Part shown: positions 7,644 through 16,043 of the stretch, one piece after another
How the letters are laid out: each line of letters starts with the position of its first letter
Position numbering within the stretch: the stretch's first letter is position 1
From: an uncultured Porphyromonadaceae bacterium
Lineage (GTDB): Bacteria > Bacteroidota > Bacteroidia > Bacteroidales > Muribaculaceae
Length of the DNA stretch: 50,981 nucleotides
Assembly: GCA_900550395.1 (NCBI GenBank)
Contig: URSD01000018.1
Location: forward strand, 1 to 50,981
Reading direction: 5' to 3'
Made by a program: the position numbers and the translations under genes
The notes under the pieces: generated by a model
The model's input: only the letters and a program-made list of their open reading frames with translations
Told to the model about the DNA's origin: nothing
The model's database searches: none

Positions 7644-8681
7644 ATGGAATTTACCGCAGGCCAGATTGCAGCCGCCGTCGGCGGCACTGTAGAAGGCGAT
7701 GAAAATATTTGCGTAAGCACTTTTGCCAAGATAGAAGAGGCCGGAAAGAACGCTCTCACCTTCCTGGCAAATCCTAAATATACCCACCATATCTATACTA
7801 CGGACGCGGGCGTCGTGCTCGTGCGCCGCGACTTTGTGGCCGAGCATCCCGTGCATGCCACCCTTATCAGGGTCGACGACCCATATGCCACGCTGTCGCA
7901 GCTAATGCTGATGGTGGACGCCGCGCTCAATGCCCGTCCTTCCGGCGTGGAGCAGCCCAGCTTCGTTGCAGAGGGCGTGGAGCTGCCCGAGGGCGTCTAC
8001 GTGGGCGCTTTCGCCTATGTCGGCGCGGGCGCGCGTCTCGGTCGCAATGTCAAGATTTATCCGCAGGCCTATGTCGGTCCCGGCGTGACGATAGGCGACG
8101 ACACTGTCGTTTATCCCGGCGTTAAGATATACCACGGTTGCCGTGTGGGCGCCCGCTGCGTCCTCCACTCCGGCGTCGTGATAGGTGCCGACGGTTTCGG
8201 CTTCGCACCGATGCCCGACGGCAGCTACAGCAAGATTCCGCAGATAGGCGTCGTGGAGATTGCCGATGATGTGGAGATCGGAGCCAACACCACCGTCGAC
8301 CGTGCCACCATGGGCGCCACGCGTGTGGGACGCGGCACCAAGCTCGACAACCTCATTCAGGTGGCGCACAATGTGGTGATCGGCAGCAACACCGTAATGG
8401 CCTCGCAAAGCGGTATCGCCGGCAGCAGCCGCCTCGGCAGCAACTGCATGGTGGGCGGACAGGTTGGCCTCGCAGGCCACATCAGCGTCGGCGACCGCGT
8501 GCAGATAGGCGCCCAAAGCGGCATACACGCCGATGTCGCCGACGATGCGCGCATAATGGGTTCGCCGGCTGTGCCTTTCGGCGACTACGCACGTCAGGCC
8601 GCATGCATCAAGCGCCTCCCCGACACCATCAACCGCATCAACGCCCTCGAGAGGGCGTTCCGGAAACTCAACGAAAAATAA
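7644..8681 (+). CDS. lpxD: UDP-3-O-(3-hydroxyacyl)glucosamine N-acyltransferase
   Basis: A 345-residue cytosolic enzyme that adds the second 3-hydroxyacyl chain to UDP-acyl-glucosamine, the third step of lipid A synthesis. The N-terminal domain (about 1-100) binds uridine; residues about 105-320 form the left-handed beta helix of hexapeptide repeats, and the GVVIGADGFGFAP and VAHNVVIGSNTVMASQSGIAG motifs, including the catalytic His of VAHN, are present. The frame is open from 7533, but the start is placed at 7644 (MEFTAGQIAAAVGG) because homologues begin this way and a weak -7 box lies just upstream. It is followed by lpxC/fabZ after 19 bases and by lpxA, the usual Bacteroidetes lipid A order. 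Confidence 0.95.
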   Translation: MEFTAGQIAAAVGGTVEGDENICVSTFAKIEEAGKNALTFLANPKYTHHIYTTDAGVVLVRRDFVAEHPVHATLIRVDDPYATLSQLMLMVDAALNARPSGVEQPSFVAEGVELPEGVYVGAFAYVGAGARLGRNVKIYPQAYVGPGVTIGDDTVVYPGVKIYHGCRVGARCVLHSGVVIGADGFGFAPMPDGSYSKIPQIGVVEIADDVEIGANTTVDRATMGATRVGRGTKLDNLIQVAHNVVIGSNTVMASQSGIAGSSRLGSNCMVGGQVGLAGHISVGDRVQIGAQSGIHADVADDARIMGSPAVPFGDYARQAACIKRLPDTINRINALERAFRKLNEK

Positions 8682-8700
8682 TCACACCCTCCATAAACCA

Positions 8701-10083
8701 ATGAAGCAACTCACACTCAGCCAGTCGTTCACTCTCTCAGGCAAAGGCCTGCACACCGGCGCAATGGTGGATGCCACCGTGATGCCCGCGCCCGAAGGAC
8801 ACGGCTATAAATTCCAGCGCACCGACCTTGAAGGCGAACCCGTGATCGATGCCCTCGCTGAGAATGTCCTCAGCACACAGCGCGGCACTGTGCTCGGACG
8901 CGGCGACGTCACTGTCAGCACCGTCGAGCATCTCCTTGCCGCGCTTTATGCCTGCGGCGTCGACAACGCCCTCATCCGTGTCAACGCGCCTGAAGCTCCC
9001 ATTCTCGACGGAAGCTCGCGCCTGTGGCTCGAGGCAATAGAGGCCGCCGGCCTCACCGAGCAGAAAGCCGACAAGGACTACTACATAGTCAAGCATAAAA
9101 TCGAAGTGGCCGACGAGGAAAGCGGCAGCAAGATTCTGATTCTTCCCGACGACGAGTTCAGCGTCGAGGTGAAGGTGAACTTCGAGTCGCCCGTGCTCTC
9201 CAACCAGTACGCCTCGATGGAGCACATCGAAGACTTCGGCAGCGAGATCGCCGGCTCCCGCACCTTCGTGTTCGTGCGCGAGATCGAGCCGCTGGTCAAC
9301 GCCGGCTACATCAAGGGCGGCGACCTCGACAACGCCATCGTCATCTACGATTCGCCCATGAGTCAGGAGAGCCTTGACAAGATTGCCGACCTCATGGGTG
9401 TGGAGCACCACACCGTGGGCGGTTTCGGCTACATCAACACCACACCTCTGACCCACGACAACGAGCCTGCGCGCCACAAGCTGCTCGACGTAATCGGCGA
9501 CATGGCGCTCATCGGCCGTCCCCTCAAGGGGAAGGTCATCGCCACCAAGCCCGGCCATGCCATCAACACCCGCATCGCCAAGGAGATCCGCCGCGATATC
9601 AAGCGCCAGGACATTCAGGCTCCCGTCTACAATCCCAATGCGGCGCCCCTGATGGACAACAACGCCATCCGCGAGCATCTCCCTCACCGCTATCCCTTCC
9701 TGCTCGTCGACAAAATCATCGACAAAAGCGACAACTACATCGTCGGCGTCAAGAACGTTACCACCAACGAGCCCTTCTTCATGGGCCACTTCCCGCAGGA
9801 ACCCGTAATGCCCGGCGTCCTCCTCGTCGAGGCAATGGCTCAGACCGGCGGTCTGCTAGTGCTCGGCACAGTCGACGAGCCCGAGCGCTACTCCACATAT
9901 TTCATGAAAATCGACAATGTGAAATTCCGTCAGAAGGTAGTCCCCGGCGACACTCTGATTTTCCACGTGTCGTTCATGACCGAACTGCGCCGCGGCATGG
10001 CCGTGATGAAGGGACGCGCTTTCGTGGGCGACAAGATCGTGTGCGAGTGCGAGTTCATGGCGCAGATTATCAAGAACAAGTAA
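8701..10083 (+). CDS. lpxC/fabZ: Bifunctional UDP-3-O-acyl-GlcNAc deacetylase / 3-hydroxyacyl-ACP dehydratase
   Basis: A 460-residue fusion typical of Bacteroidetes and Chlorobi. Residues 1 to about 305 are LpxC, the zinc deacetylase that commits UDP-3-O-acyl-GlcNAc to lipid A: the zinc ligands His77 (STVEHLLAAL), His259 and Asp263 (RHKLLDVIGD) and the catalytic His286 (GHAINTR) are all visible. Residues about 318-460 are FabZ, the fatty-acid dehydratase with LPHRYPFLLVDKI and the active-site GHFPQEPVMPG (His363) followed by the Glu of LLVEAMAQ. Both use 3-hydroxyacyl substrates, so the fusion joins the enzymes that compete for acyl chains between lipid A and phospholipid. It begins 19 bases after lpxD and ends 12 bases before lpxA. 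Confidence 0.97.
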   Translation: MKQLTLSQSFTLSGKGLHTGAMVDATVMPAPEGHGYKFQRTDLEGEPVIDALAENVLSTQRGTVLGRGDVTVSTVEHLLAALYACGVDNALIRVNAPEAPILDGSSRLWLEAIEAAGLTEQKADKDYYIVKHKIEVADEESGSKILILPDDEFSVEVKVNFESPVLSNQYASMEHIEDFGSEIAGSRTFVFVREIEPLVNAGYIKGGDLDNAIVIYDSPMSQESLDKIADLMGVEHHTVGGFGYINTTPLTHDNEPARHKLLDVIGDMALIGRPLKGKVIATKPGHAINTRIAKEIRRDIKRQDIQAPVYNPNAAPLMDNNAIREHLPHRYPFLLVDKIIDKSDNYIVGVKNVTTNEPFFMGHFPQEPVMPGVLLVEAMAQTGGLLVLGTVDEPERYSTYFMKIDNVKFRQKVVPGDTLIFHVSFMTELRRGMAVMKGRAFVGDKIVCECEFMAQIIKNK

Positions 10084-10095
10084 GAAAACACACCT

Positions 10096-10872
10096 ATGAA
10101 ACAACCACTGGCCTACGTGCATCCCGCCGCTAAGATAGCTCCCAGCGTCGTCATCGATCCTTTCGTCACCATCGACGCCAATGTGGAGATAGGCGAGGGC
10201 ACGCGCATATGCAGCAACGTCACCATCCTTGAGGGCGCACGCATAGGCCGCAACTGCACCATCTTCCCCGGTGCGGTCATCGGAGCCATACCTCAGGACC
10301 TCAAATTCCGCGGCGAGGACACGCTCGCCATCATCGGCGACAACACCACCATCCGCGAGTGCGTGACCGTCAACCGTGGCACCGCCGCGCGCGGACGCAC
10401 CACCGTCGGCAACAACTGCCTCATCATGGCCTACAGCCATGTGGCCCACGACTGCGCTGTCGGCGACAACGTCATCATCAGCAACGCCACGCAGCTCGCA
10501 GGCGAGGTGCAGGTCGACAACTACGCCATCCTCGGCGGCGGCACTCTCGTGCATCAGTTCTGCCACATCGGCCCGCACGTCATGATTCAGGGGGGCGCCC
10601 TCGTCAACAAGGACATTCCCCCCTACGTCAAGGCCGCACGCGAGCCCATCAGCTACGCAGGCATCAACAGCATAGGCCTGCGCCGCCGCAACTTCAGCAA
10701 CGACACTATCCGCGATATCCAGGAGATATACCGTTACCTCTATCTGTCGGGGCTCAACGTCAGCGATGCCATAGAGCGCATCGAGGCTGAGCTGCCCGCC
10801 ACCCGGGAGCGCGACGAGATAATCCTTTTCGTACGCAATGCCAAGAGAGGCATTATCCGCGGATACGCTTAA
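10096..10872 (+). CDS. lpxA: UDP-N-acetylglucosamine acyltransferase
   Basis: A 258-residue trimeric acyltransferase that transfers a 3-hydroxyacyl chain from ACP to UDP-GlcNAc, the first step of lipid A synthesis. The N-terminal 185 residues are hexapeptide repeats folding as a left-handed beta helix; VAHDCAVGDNV holds the catalytic His, and GGGTLVHQFCHIG and the Arg-rich NSIGLRRRNFS segment are typical. The helical C-terminal domain (about 190-258) is present. Length matches the family. It lies 12 bases after lpxC/fabZ. The RNase P RNA starts only about 10 bases after its stop codon. Confidence 0.97.
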   Translation: MKQPLAYVHPAAKIAPSVVIDPFVTIDANVEIGEGTRICSNVTILEGARIGRNCTIFPGAVIGAIPQDLKFRGEDTLAIIGDNTTIRECVTVNRGTAARGRTTVGNNCLIMAYSHVAHDCAVGDNVIISNATQLAGEVQVDNYAILGGGTLVHQFCHIGPHVMIQGGALVNKDIPPYVKAAREPISYAGINSIGLRRRNFSNDTIRDIQEIYRYLYLSGLNVSDAIERIEAELPATRERDEIILFVRNAKRGIIRGYA

Positions 10873-10881
10873 AATCATATA

Positions 10882-11284
10882 AAAGCACCGGGATGGCGGG
10901 TCCGTCGCTTCCGTGCGTAATGAGGCGGAAGAGGAAAGTCCGGGCAACAAAGAGCACCGCACTCCCCTCGGGGAGCTATCGGCAACGGTAGAGTAACGTG
11001 ACAGAAAACAACCGCCCAAGCGGCCCTCGGGCCGACGGCAAGGGTGAAAAGGCGGGGTAAGAGCCCACCGGACGCCACAGCGATATGGCGTGCCGCATGT
11101 CTTGCGGGTTGCAAGGTCAAGTATACCGGCAGGGAGCTTCGGCTCCACCGGGCTGCTCGCCCGGTGCCGGGGGGTAGACTGCTCAGATAAATGACGGACG
11201 GGCCGGCGAGGCTCCCTCCCTTCGGGGCAGGGACAGCACGCCGCCCACATAACCCGGCTTATACGCTGTCCCGCGTGCTTTTTT
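10882..11284 (+). ncRNA. rnpB: RNase P RNA (bacterial type A)
   Basis: The catalytic RNA that trims the 5' ends of tRNA precursors. The conserved core is present: GAGGAAAGTCCGGGC at about 10929, the ACAGAAA segment, AAGGGTGAAA, GTAAGAGCCCACCG, and near the 3' end AGATAAATGACGG and AACCCGGCTTAT. The 5' end (AAAGCACCGGGATGGC) pairs with the 3' end (GCTGTCCCGCGTGCTTT) to form helix P1, which sets both boundaries. The closing strand runs into six T residues, so P1 or its end probably also serves as terminator. Only about 10 bases separate it from lpxA and no -7 box is seen between them, so it may be cut from the lipid A operon transcript. Confidence 0.95.
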
Positions 11285-11311
11285 AATTATAATATAACGG
11301 CATATTTTTCA

Positions 11312-11731
11312 ATGGATTGGTGGACAGCGCCCGCCGAAGCGGCGGACGGACAGACGATAATGGTGACGGGACGCCGCGACGTGCAGGCCTTCCGGCAGAA
11401 TCCGCGTTTCAAAATCCGCGTCACGGTGTCGTGGCCCTACGGCCATGACGGCATGCCCTCCGACGAGGAGGCACGTCTGATGGAGGCGGCCACCGACGCT
11501 ATGCAGTCTCAGCTTGCCGCTGATCCCGTGGCGGTGCTGACCGGTATCTATACGGGTGCGGGAGAGCGCACATGGGTGTTCTATACCCTCAGCACCAATA
11601 TATTCGGCAAGAAACTCAACGCAGCCCTGGCCGACCCCATGCCGCTGCTGCCATTGGAAATCAGTGCGGAGAACGACCCCGAATGGGCTGAATACGACGA
11701 AATGTGCCAGTGCGAAATAATATCCGACTGA
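11312..11731 (+). CDS. DUF695-like protein
   Basis: A 139-residue cytosolic protein resembling the DUF695 family of unknown function. It has no signal peptide or membrane segment. Recognisable parts are the N-terminal WWTAPAE, the FKIRVTVSWPYG strand and the C-terminal NDPEWAEYDEM that is common in this family. It starts 28 bases after the RNase P RNA and ends 3 bases before the DUF1599 gene, so the two are very likely co-transcribed. No catalytic residues can be named. Family assignment is moderately sure. Confidence 0.7.
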   Translation: MDWWTAPAEAADGQTIMVTGRRDVQAFRQNPRFKIRVTVSWPYGHDGMPSDEEARLMEAATDAMQSQLAADPVAVLTGIYTGAGERTWVFYTLSTNIFGKKLNAALADPMPLLPLEISAENDPEWAEYDEMCQCEIISD

Positions 11732-11734
11732 ACC

Positions 11735-12289
11735 ATGAGCAATCCCGACACCAACCGACAGTTTGACGACGCTCTGCGCCGTTGCCGCGACGTTTTCAGC
11801 CACAAGCTCGACGACTACGGCGCATCCTGGCGCATCCTGCGTCCCGAGGCCGTGACCGACCAGCTGTTCATCAAGGCCAAGCGCATCCGCACGCTTGAAA
11901 TCACCGGCGAAAGCGCGGTAGGCGAGGGCATCCTGCCCGAGTTCATGGCCATCGTCAACTATTCCATCATCGGCATCATACAGCTTGAGAACGGCTTCGC
12001 CGATTCCAAGGACATCACCCCCGGAAGGGCACTCGAGCTTTACGACGCCGTAGCCGCCCGCGCCAAGGCGCTGATGAAGGCCAAGAACCACGACTATGGC
12101 GAGGCATGGCGCATGATGCGGGTCCTCAGCTATACCGACCTCATTCTCACCAAAATAGAACGTACAAAGGAGATTGAGGACAACGACGGGCACACCACCG
12201 TCAGCGAAGGCATCGACGCCAATTATATGGATATGCTCAACTATGCCGTCTTCGGAATCATCAAACTCACCGAGGCCGGCGAAGCATAG
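11735..12289 (+). CDS. DUF1599 (nucleotide modification associated domain 1) protein, two repeats
   Basis: A 184-residue protein made of two copies of the DUF1599/Nmad1 domain. Repeat 1 (about 8-95) has KLDDYGASWRILRP, LFIKAKRIRTLE and MAIVNYSIIGIIQLE; repeat 2 (about 100-184) has KNHDYGEAWRMMR, LILTKIERTKEIE and MDMLNYAVFGIIKL. The paired YG.(S/A)WR and NY..(I/F)GII motifs show internal duplication. Relatives in phages are linked to DNA base modification; in Bacteroidales the gene is a stable chromosomal gene of unknown role. It begins 3 bases after the DUF695 gene and its end overlaps the likely start of the DoxX-like gene, so the three form an operon. Confidence 0.85.
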   Translation: MSNPDTNRQFDDALRRCRDVFSHKLDDYGASWRILRPEAVTDQLFIKAKRIRTLEITGESAVGEGILPEFMAIVNYSIIGIIQLENGFADSKDITPGRALELYDAVAARAKALMKAKNHDYGEAWRMMRVLSYTDLILTKIERTKEIEDNDGHTTVSEGIDANYMDMLNYAVFGIIKLTEAGEA

Positions 12290-13364
12290 CGCACTCGCTA
12301 TTGCCGCCACATGGCTGTGCCGCATCCTTGTCGGTGCGGCTTTCATTGCAGGCGGCTGGGCCAAGAGTATCGACCCGTACGGCACCCTCTACAAGATGCA
12401 GGAGTACCTGCATGCCTGGGGCGTCCACGGCATGCCCGTCGAGCCTGTCGTCCTTGCCGCCGTGGCTCTCGGCGCACTCGAGCTTACAGTGGGCGTATGC
12501 GTGCTTACCGGCGTGTTGCGCCATAGTTCTGCCGTCGCCGCATCCGCCATCATGGCTGTAATGCTGCCTCTTACGGTGTATATAGCATGGGCCAATCCTG
12601 TGGCCGACTGCGGTTGCTTCGGCGACATGCTCGTCATCAGCAACACGGCCACGCTTCTGAAAAACATCGTTCTTGCCGCCGGCTGCGTGTGGCTGCTTCT
12701 GCACAACAACGACTGCCGCGGGCTCTTCCGCCGCGGCGTGCAGTGGGTAGTGGTGCTCTCCACTGTATTATATTCGCTGGTACTCGCGGCCGCGGGCTAC
12801 AACGTTCAGCCCCTTGTCGACTTCCGCGACTATCCCCTCGGCACCGACATGAGCGCCGACGGCGGGGCCATCGCCGCATTCGACGAGGAGGACGACGAAG
12901 TGGAAGTGTTCGAGAGTACCGGACGCCAGCTCGTCTTCGCTGTCCCCGAGCCCGGTGAGCATTTCCTGATACGCTCGCGCTTCGCCAACGAACTTGCCCG
13001 CTATGCATCGGCTCATGGAATCGCCACCGCTGCCATCGTGGGTACGGGCGCGCGCGGTCTGGAGGAGTGGAAACTGCTTGCTGCGCCTGTATTCGACGTC
13101 TATTCTGCCGACGACACAGACATCAAGGCTCTCGTGCGTGGCAATATAGCTGCCGTGTACCTGCGCGACGGCCGCATCGTGTGGAAGCGCAACCTTGAGT
13201 CGCTCGACACTGACCTCGTGGAGAATGCGGCCGGTCGCGCCGATGCCCTCGACCGCGTGGAGGCTTCCGACGACGGACGCCTTGCCCTGCGCCTCTCCGC
13301 CGCCTATCTCGGCCTCCTCCTCATCCTCTTCCTCGCCGGCATCATCCTCCCGCGCAAGAAGTAG
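12243..13364 (+). CDS. DoxX-like membrane protein, BT_3928 family
   Basis: A membrane protein of about 373 residues. The first half is a four-helix DoxX/MauE-type domain (LCRILVGAAFIAGGWAKSID, then GTLYKMQEYL, with later segments near LELTVGVCVLTGVL and LPLTVYIAWANPVADCGCFGD). The CGCFGD cysteine pair is typical of MauE-like redox or quinone-linked proteins. The second half, after a fifth membrane segment, contains a periplasmic region with SRFANELARYASAHGIATAA, a thioredoxin-like fragment, and a final membrane helix before RKK. The start is uncertain: 12243 is the only nearby ATG in frame and overlaps the DUF1599 gene by 47 bases, but homologues usually begin close to TWLCRILVG, so a non-ATG start near 12290-12300 is possible. 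Role unknown; a part in periplasmic redox is a guess. Confidence 0.8.
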   Translation: MPSSESSNSPRPAKHSALAIAATWLCRILVGAAFIAGGWAKSIDPYGTLYKMQEYLHAWGVHGMPVEPVVLAAVALGALELTVGVCVLTGVLRHSSAVAASAIMAVMLPLTVYIAWANPVADCGCFGDMLVISNTATLLKNIVLAAGCVWLLLHNNDCRGLFRRGVQWVVVLSTVLYSLVLAAAGYNVQPLVDFRDYPLGTDMSADGGAIAAFDEEDDEVEVFESTGRQLVFAVPEPGEHFLIRSRFANELARYASAHGIATAAIVGTGARGLEEWKLLAAPVFDVYSADDTDIKALVRGNIAAVYLRDGRIVWKRNLESLDTDLVENAAGRADALDRVEASDDGRLALRLSAAYLGLLLILFLAGIILPRKK

Positions 13365-13489
13365 TTACCGGATTATTAAAAAGCGCGAACTTGTTCGGTT
13401 ACTTGTACGGTAGGTTGTTCGGTACTTGTACGGTCAATTTGCTGTTCCCAATTATTTTTACTCAGATTACCGCTAATCAGGATATAATT

Positions 13490-13616
13490 TACGGGAGCCC
13501 GCGGAGCGCGGCGCGCATTTTTCAGCCCATGTGTGAGGAGGCGAAGCCGACGAGCCATGGGACAGTGCACCTCTTCACTTCACGCGCCGAGCTCCGGCAG
13601 GGAGCGACAGCGCGTG
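13490..13616. repeat. Hairpin-rich intergenic segment
   Basis: Successive inverted repeats lie between the converging DoxX-like and mini-protein genes: a GC-rich block at about 13497-13516, CCCATG/CATGGG at 13526-13531 and 13556-13561, and CACGCG/CGCGTG at 13581-13586 and 13611-13616 with an inner GCTCC/GGAGC. Upstream, 13389-13432 holds two near-copies of TTGTTCGG..ACTTGTACGGT. No gene is apparent. The design resembles the other hairpin mosaics in the window, but the sequences differ. Confidence 0.45.
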
Positions 13617-13641
13617 TTAACGGACCTTGGCCCGCGACGAC

Positions 13642-13794
13642 TTAGCCATTACACCTGGCTGTTTTCTTCTCCTTTGTGCATGAGGCGAGCGCCGAGAGGC
13701 CACCCGAGGCGAGCAGACCGCCGGCCAGGGTGAGGCCCATGCGTTTGATGGCCTTGCGGCGGGTCATTTTGTTGGAATCCGTGCTCATATGCAT
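13642..13794 (-). CDS. Small twin-arginine/lipoprotein-signal mini-protein
   Basis: A 50-residue reading frame that begins with an ATG sharing its A with the glgB stop codon (TAATG), which implies translational coupling; a second ATG at 13788 would give 48 residues. The protein is almost only a signal sequence: TRRKAIKRMGLTLAGGLLAS has the twin-arginine pattern followed by a hydrophobic stretch, then SALASC, a possible lipobox with Cys near residue 40, and a basic KEKKTARCNG end. If lipidated it would leave a peptide of roughly ten residues on the membrane. Similar tiny Tat-signal proteins are annotated in other Bacteroidales as I recall, but no function is known. Confidence 0.55.
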   Translation of the reverse strand: MHMSTDSNKMTRRKAIKRMGLTLAGGLLASGGLSALASCTKEKKTARCNG

Positions 13795-15899
13795 TATTTC
13801 TTCCGTCTCAGCACCATTGCGCTGCGGGCCGGCAGATACAGGCGCAGCCACTCCACTCCGTGCGGGGCATAGAGAGGGTCAGCCTGCGTCAGGTGCTCCA
13901 CTTTCTCGTCCACGTTGCCGTAGCCGCCGAAAGCCGGATTGTCCGTTGTCAGCACCGTGCGGTACGACCCGCCGGGGGCCAGTATGCCGTAGCCGTCGTA
14001 GCTTTTGTCGGGGCTGAAATTGAATACGAACGCGAGGTCGCCGCGCATGAAGGCCAGCACCTGGTCGTCGTCCTTCTCCCACAGCTTCCGCACCGGCAAC
14101 GCCTGAAAATTGTGGACACGGCTCACAAGGCTTATCATGGCGTTGTCGAAGTCGTTGAGATAGACGTACTTCAGCTCCTCGCGGTCCACGAGGTCCCACT
14201 GGCGCCGGGCGTACTTGTAGCTCCAGCCGTTGCCCTCGCGCGGGAAGTCGATCCATTCGGGATGGCCGAACTCGTTACCCATGAAGTTGAGGTAGCCGCC
14301 GTTGATGGTGGCGAGCGTCACCAGGCGTATCATCTTGTGCAGGGCTATGCCGCGGGCCACGGTCATGTCGTCGTCGTCCTTCATCATGTGCCAGTACATC
14401 TTGTCGTCGATAAGGCGGAATATCACCGTCTTGTCGCCCACGAGTGCCTGGTCGTGGCTTTCCACGTACGATATTGTCTTTTCGTCGGCGCGGCGGTTGG
14501 TAAGTTCCCAGAATATGGATGTGGGATGCCAGTCCTCGTCTTTCTTCTCCTTCAGGGTCTTGATCCAGTAGTCAGGGATGCCCATTGCCATGCGGTAGTC
14601 GAAGCCCATGCCTCCGTCGGCCACGGACACCGCCAGCCCCGGCATGCCGCTCATCTCCTCGGCTATGGTGATGGCCGATGGGTTGAGTGTGTGTATCAGC
14701 TTGTTGGCGAGTGTCAGGTAGCAGATGGCATTGCTGTCCTGCGCGCCGTTGTAGTAGTCGGCATAGCTGCCGAATGCCTGTCCCAGACCATGATTATAGT
14801 AGAGCATGGAGGTGACGCCGTCGAAGCGGAAGCCGTCGAAGCGGAACTCCTCCAGCCAGTACTTGCAGTTGCTCAGCAGGAAGTGCAGCACCTCGTTCTT
14901 GCCGTAGTCGAAGCACAGCGAGTCCCACGCCGGATGCTCGCGCCGGTCGCCCTCGTAGAAGTACAGCGAGCCGTTGCCGTCCAGGCGTCCGAGGCCTTCC
15001 ACCTCGTTTTTCACGGCATGGCTGTGTACTATATCCATGATTACGGCTATGCCTGCCTCGTGTGCGGCGTCTATCAGCGCCTTCAGCTGCTCCGGCGTGC
15101 CGAATCGGCTCGATGGCGCGAAGAAGTTGCTCACGTGGTAGCCGAACGAGCCGTAGTACGGATGCTCCTGTATCGCCATTATCTGTATGGCGTTGTAGCC
15201 GTCGGCTGCGATGCGCGGCAGCACGTTCTCGCGGAACTCGTCGTACGTGCCCACTCCCTCGCGCTCCTGCGCCATGCCTATGTGGCATTCGTATATCAGC
15301 AGCGGCTTCGTATCGGGACGGAATCCGTCAACGGTCCAGCGGTATGGCTCCTCAGGTTGCCACACCTGCGCTGAGAATATGGCAGTCTTTTCGTCCTGCA
15401 CCACGCGCGTGGCGTAGGCCGGTATGCGTTCGCCCGAGCCGCCGGGCCAGGTCACGAGCATTTTGTATAGCTGCCCGTGGTGTATGTCGTCAGGCTTCAG
15501 ATGCAGTTCCCACACGCCCTGCTCGTTGATGCGCTTGGCGCGGTATTTTATCTGTTCCTTCCAGCCTGAGAAGTCGCCTGTCAGGGTGATGCTCGTGGCG
15601 TTCGGTGCCCATTCGCGGAACACCCAGCTTCCGTCGGCCAGCCGGTGGAGCCCGAAGTAGGCGTGAGCGTTGGCGAAGTCGGCCAGCGAGTCGCACTGCT
15701 GCGTCAGCTCCTTTTCTTTGCGTATTGCGTCGGCGTGGCGTCCTTCTATGGCCTCGGCGTAAGGCTCGAGCCAGGGGTCGTTGCGCAGTATGGGCAATAT
15801 CTTCTTTCGGGGTGCCGCTTTAGCGGCCTTACGTGTGGTTGTCTTGCTTTTTTCCTTTGCTGCGCTTTTTGCTGCGCCGGTTTTGGGTTTGGTGGCCAT
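13794..15899 (-). CDS. glgB: 1,4-alpha-glucan (glycogen) branching enzyme
   Basis: A 701-residue cytosolic GH13 enzyme that cuts alpha-1,4 chains and rejoins them by alpha-1,6 links in glycogen. An unusual N-terminal tail of about 35 residues is rich in Lys, Ala and Thr. It is followed by the N-terminal helical segment, a CBM48 domain (about 80-180, FGLHRLADGSWVFREWAPNA), the catalytic barrel and a C-terminal all-beta domain. Catalytic residues are visible: nucleophile Asp360 in GFRFDGVTSM, acid/base Glu414 in IAEEMSGMPGL, and the transition-state Asp in ESHDQALVGDKT. The motifs match the eukaryote-like GH13_8 subgroup common in Bacteroidetes. A -7 box TATCTTTG lies at 15930-15937. The stop codon overlaps the start of the mini-protein. 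Confidence 0.95.
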   Translation of the reverse strand: MATKPKTGAAKSAAKEKSKTTTRKAAKAAPRKKILPILRNDPWLEPYAEAIEGRHADAIRKEKELTQQCDSLADFANAHAYFGLHRLADGSWVFREWAPNATSITLTGDFSGWKEQIKYRAKRINEQGVWELHLKPDDIHHGQLYKMLVTWPGGSGERIPAYATRVVQDEKTAIFSAQVWQPEEPYRWTVDGFRPDTKPLLIYECHIGMAQEREGVGTYDEFRENVLPRIAADGYNAIQIMAIQEHPYYGSFGYHVSNFFAPSSRFGTPEQLKALIDAAHEAGIAVIMDIVHSHAVKNEVEGLGRLDGNGSLYFYEGDRREHPAWDSLCFDYGKNEVLHFLLSNCKYWLEEFRFDGFRFDGVTSMLYYNHGLGQAFGSYADYYNGAQDSNAICYLTLANKLIHTLNPSAITIAEEMSGMPGLAVSVADGGMGFDYRMAMGIPDYWIKTLKEKKDEDWHPTSIFWELTNRRADEKTISYVESHDQALVGDKTVIFRLIDDKMYWHMMKDDDDMTVARGIALHKMIRLVTLATINGGYLNFMGNEFGHPEWIDFPREGNGWSYKYARRQWDLVDREELKYVYLNDFDNAMISLVSRVHNFQALPVRKLWEKDDDQVLAFMRGDLAFVFNFSPDKSYDGYGILAPGGSYRTVLTTDNPAFGGYGNVDEKVEHLTQADPLYAPHGVEWLRLYLPARSAMVLRRKK

Positions 15900-15929
15900 G
15901 AGGATTGTCTGTTGAATTTATTCCGAAAG

Positions 15930-15937
15930 CAAAGATA
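15930..15937 (-). promoter_or_regulatory. -7 promoter box of glgB
   Basis: TATCTTTG on the minus strand, 30 bases before the glgB ATG at 15899. Confidence 0.6.
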
Positions 15938-16043
15938 GCAATAAAACCCCCAACTCTGCAAGCAATTTTAGCTTTTTTAGCGCAGGCGCCAAAAGCTCCT
16001 CAATATAAGACCTTCTGTTTCTTTTGCCCAGATGTCATTCTAA

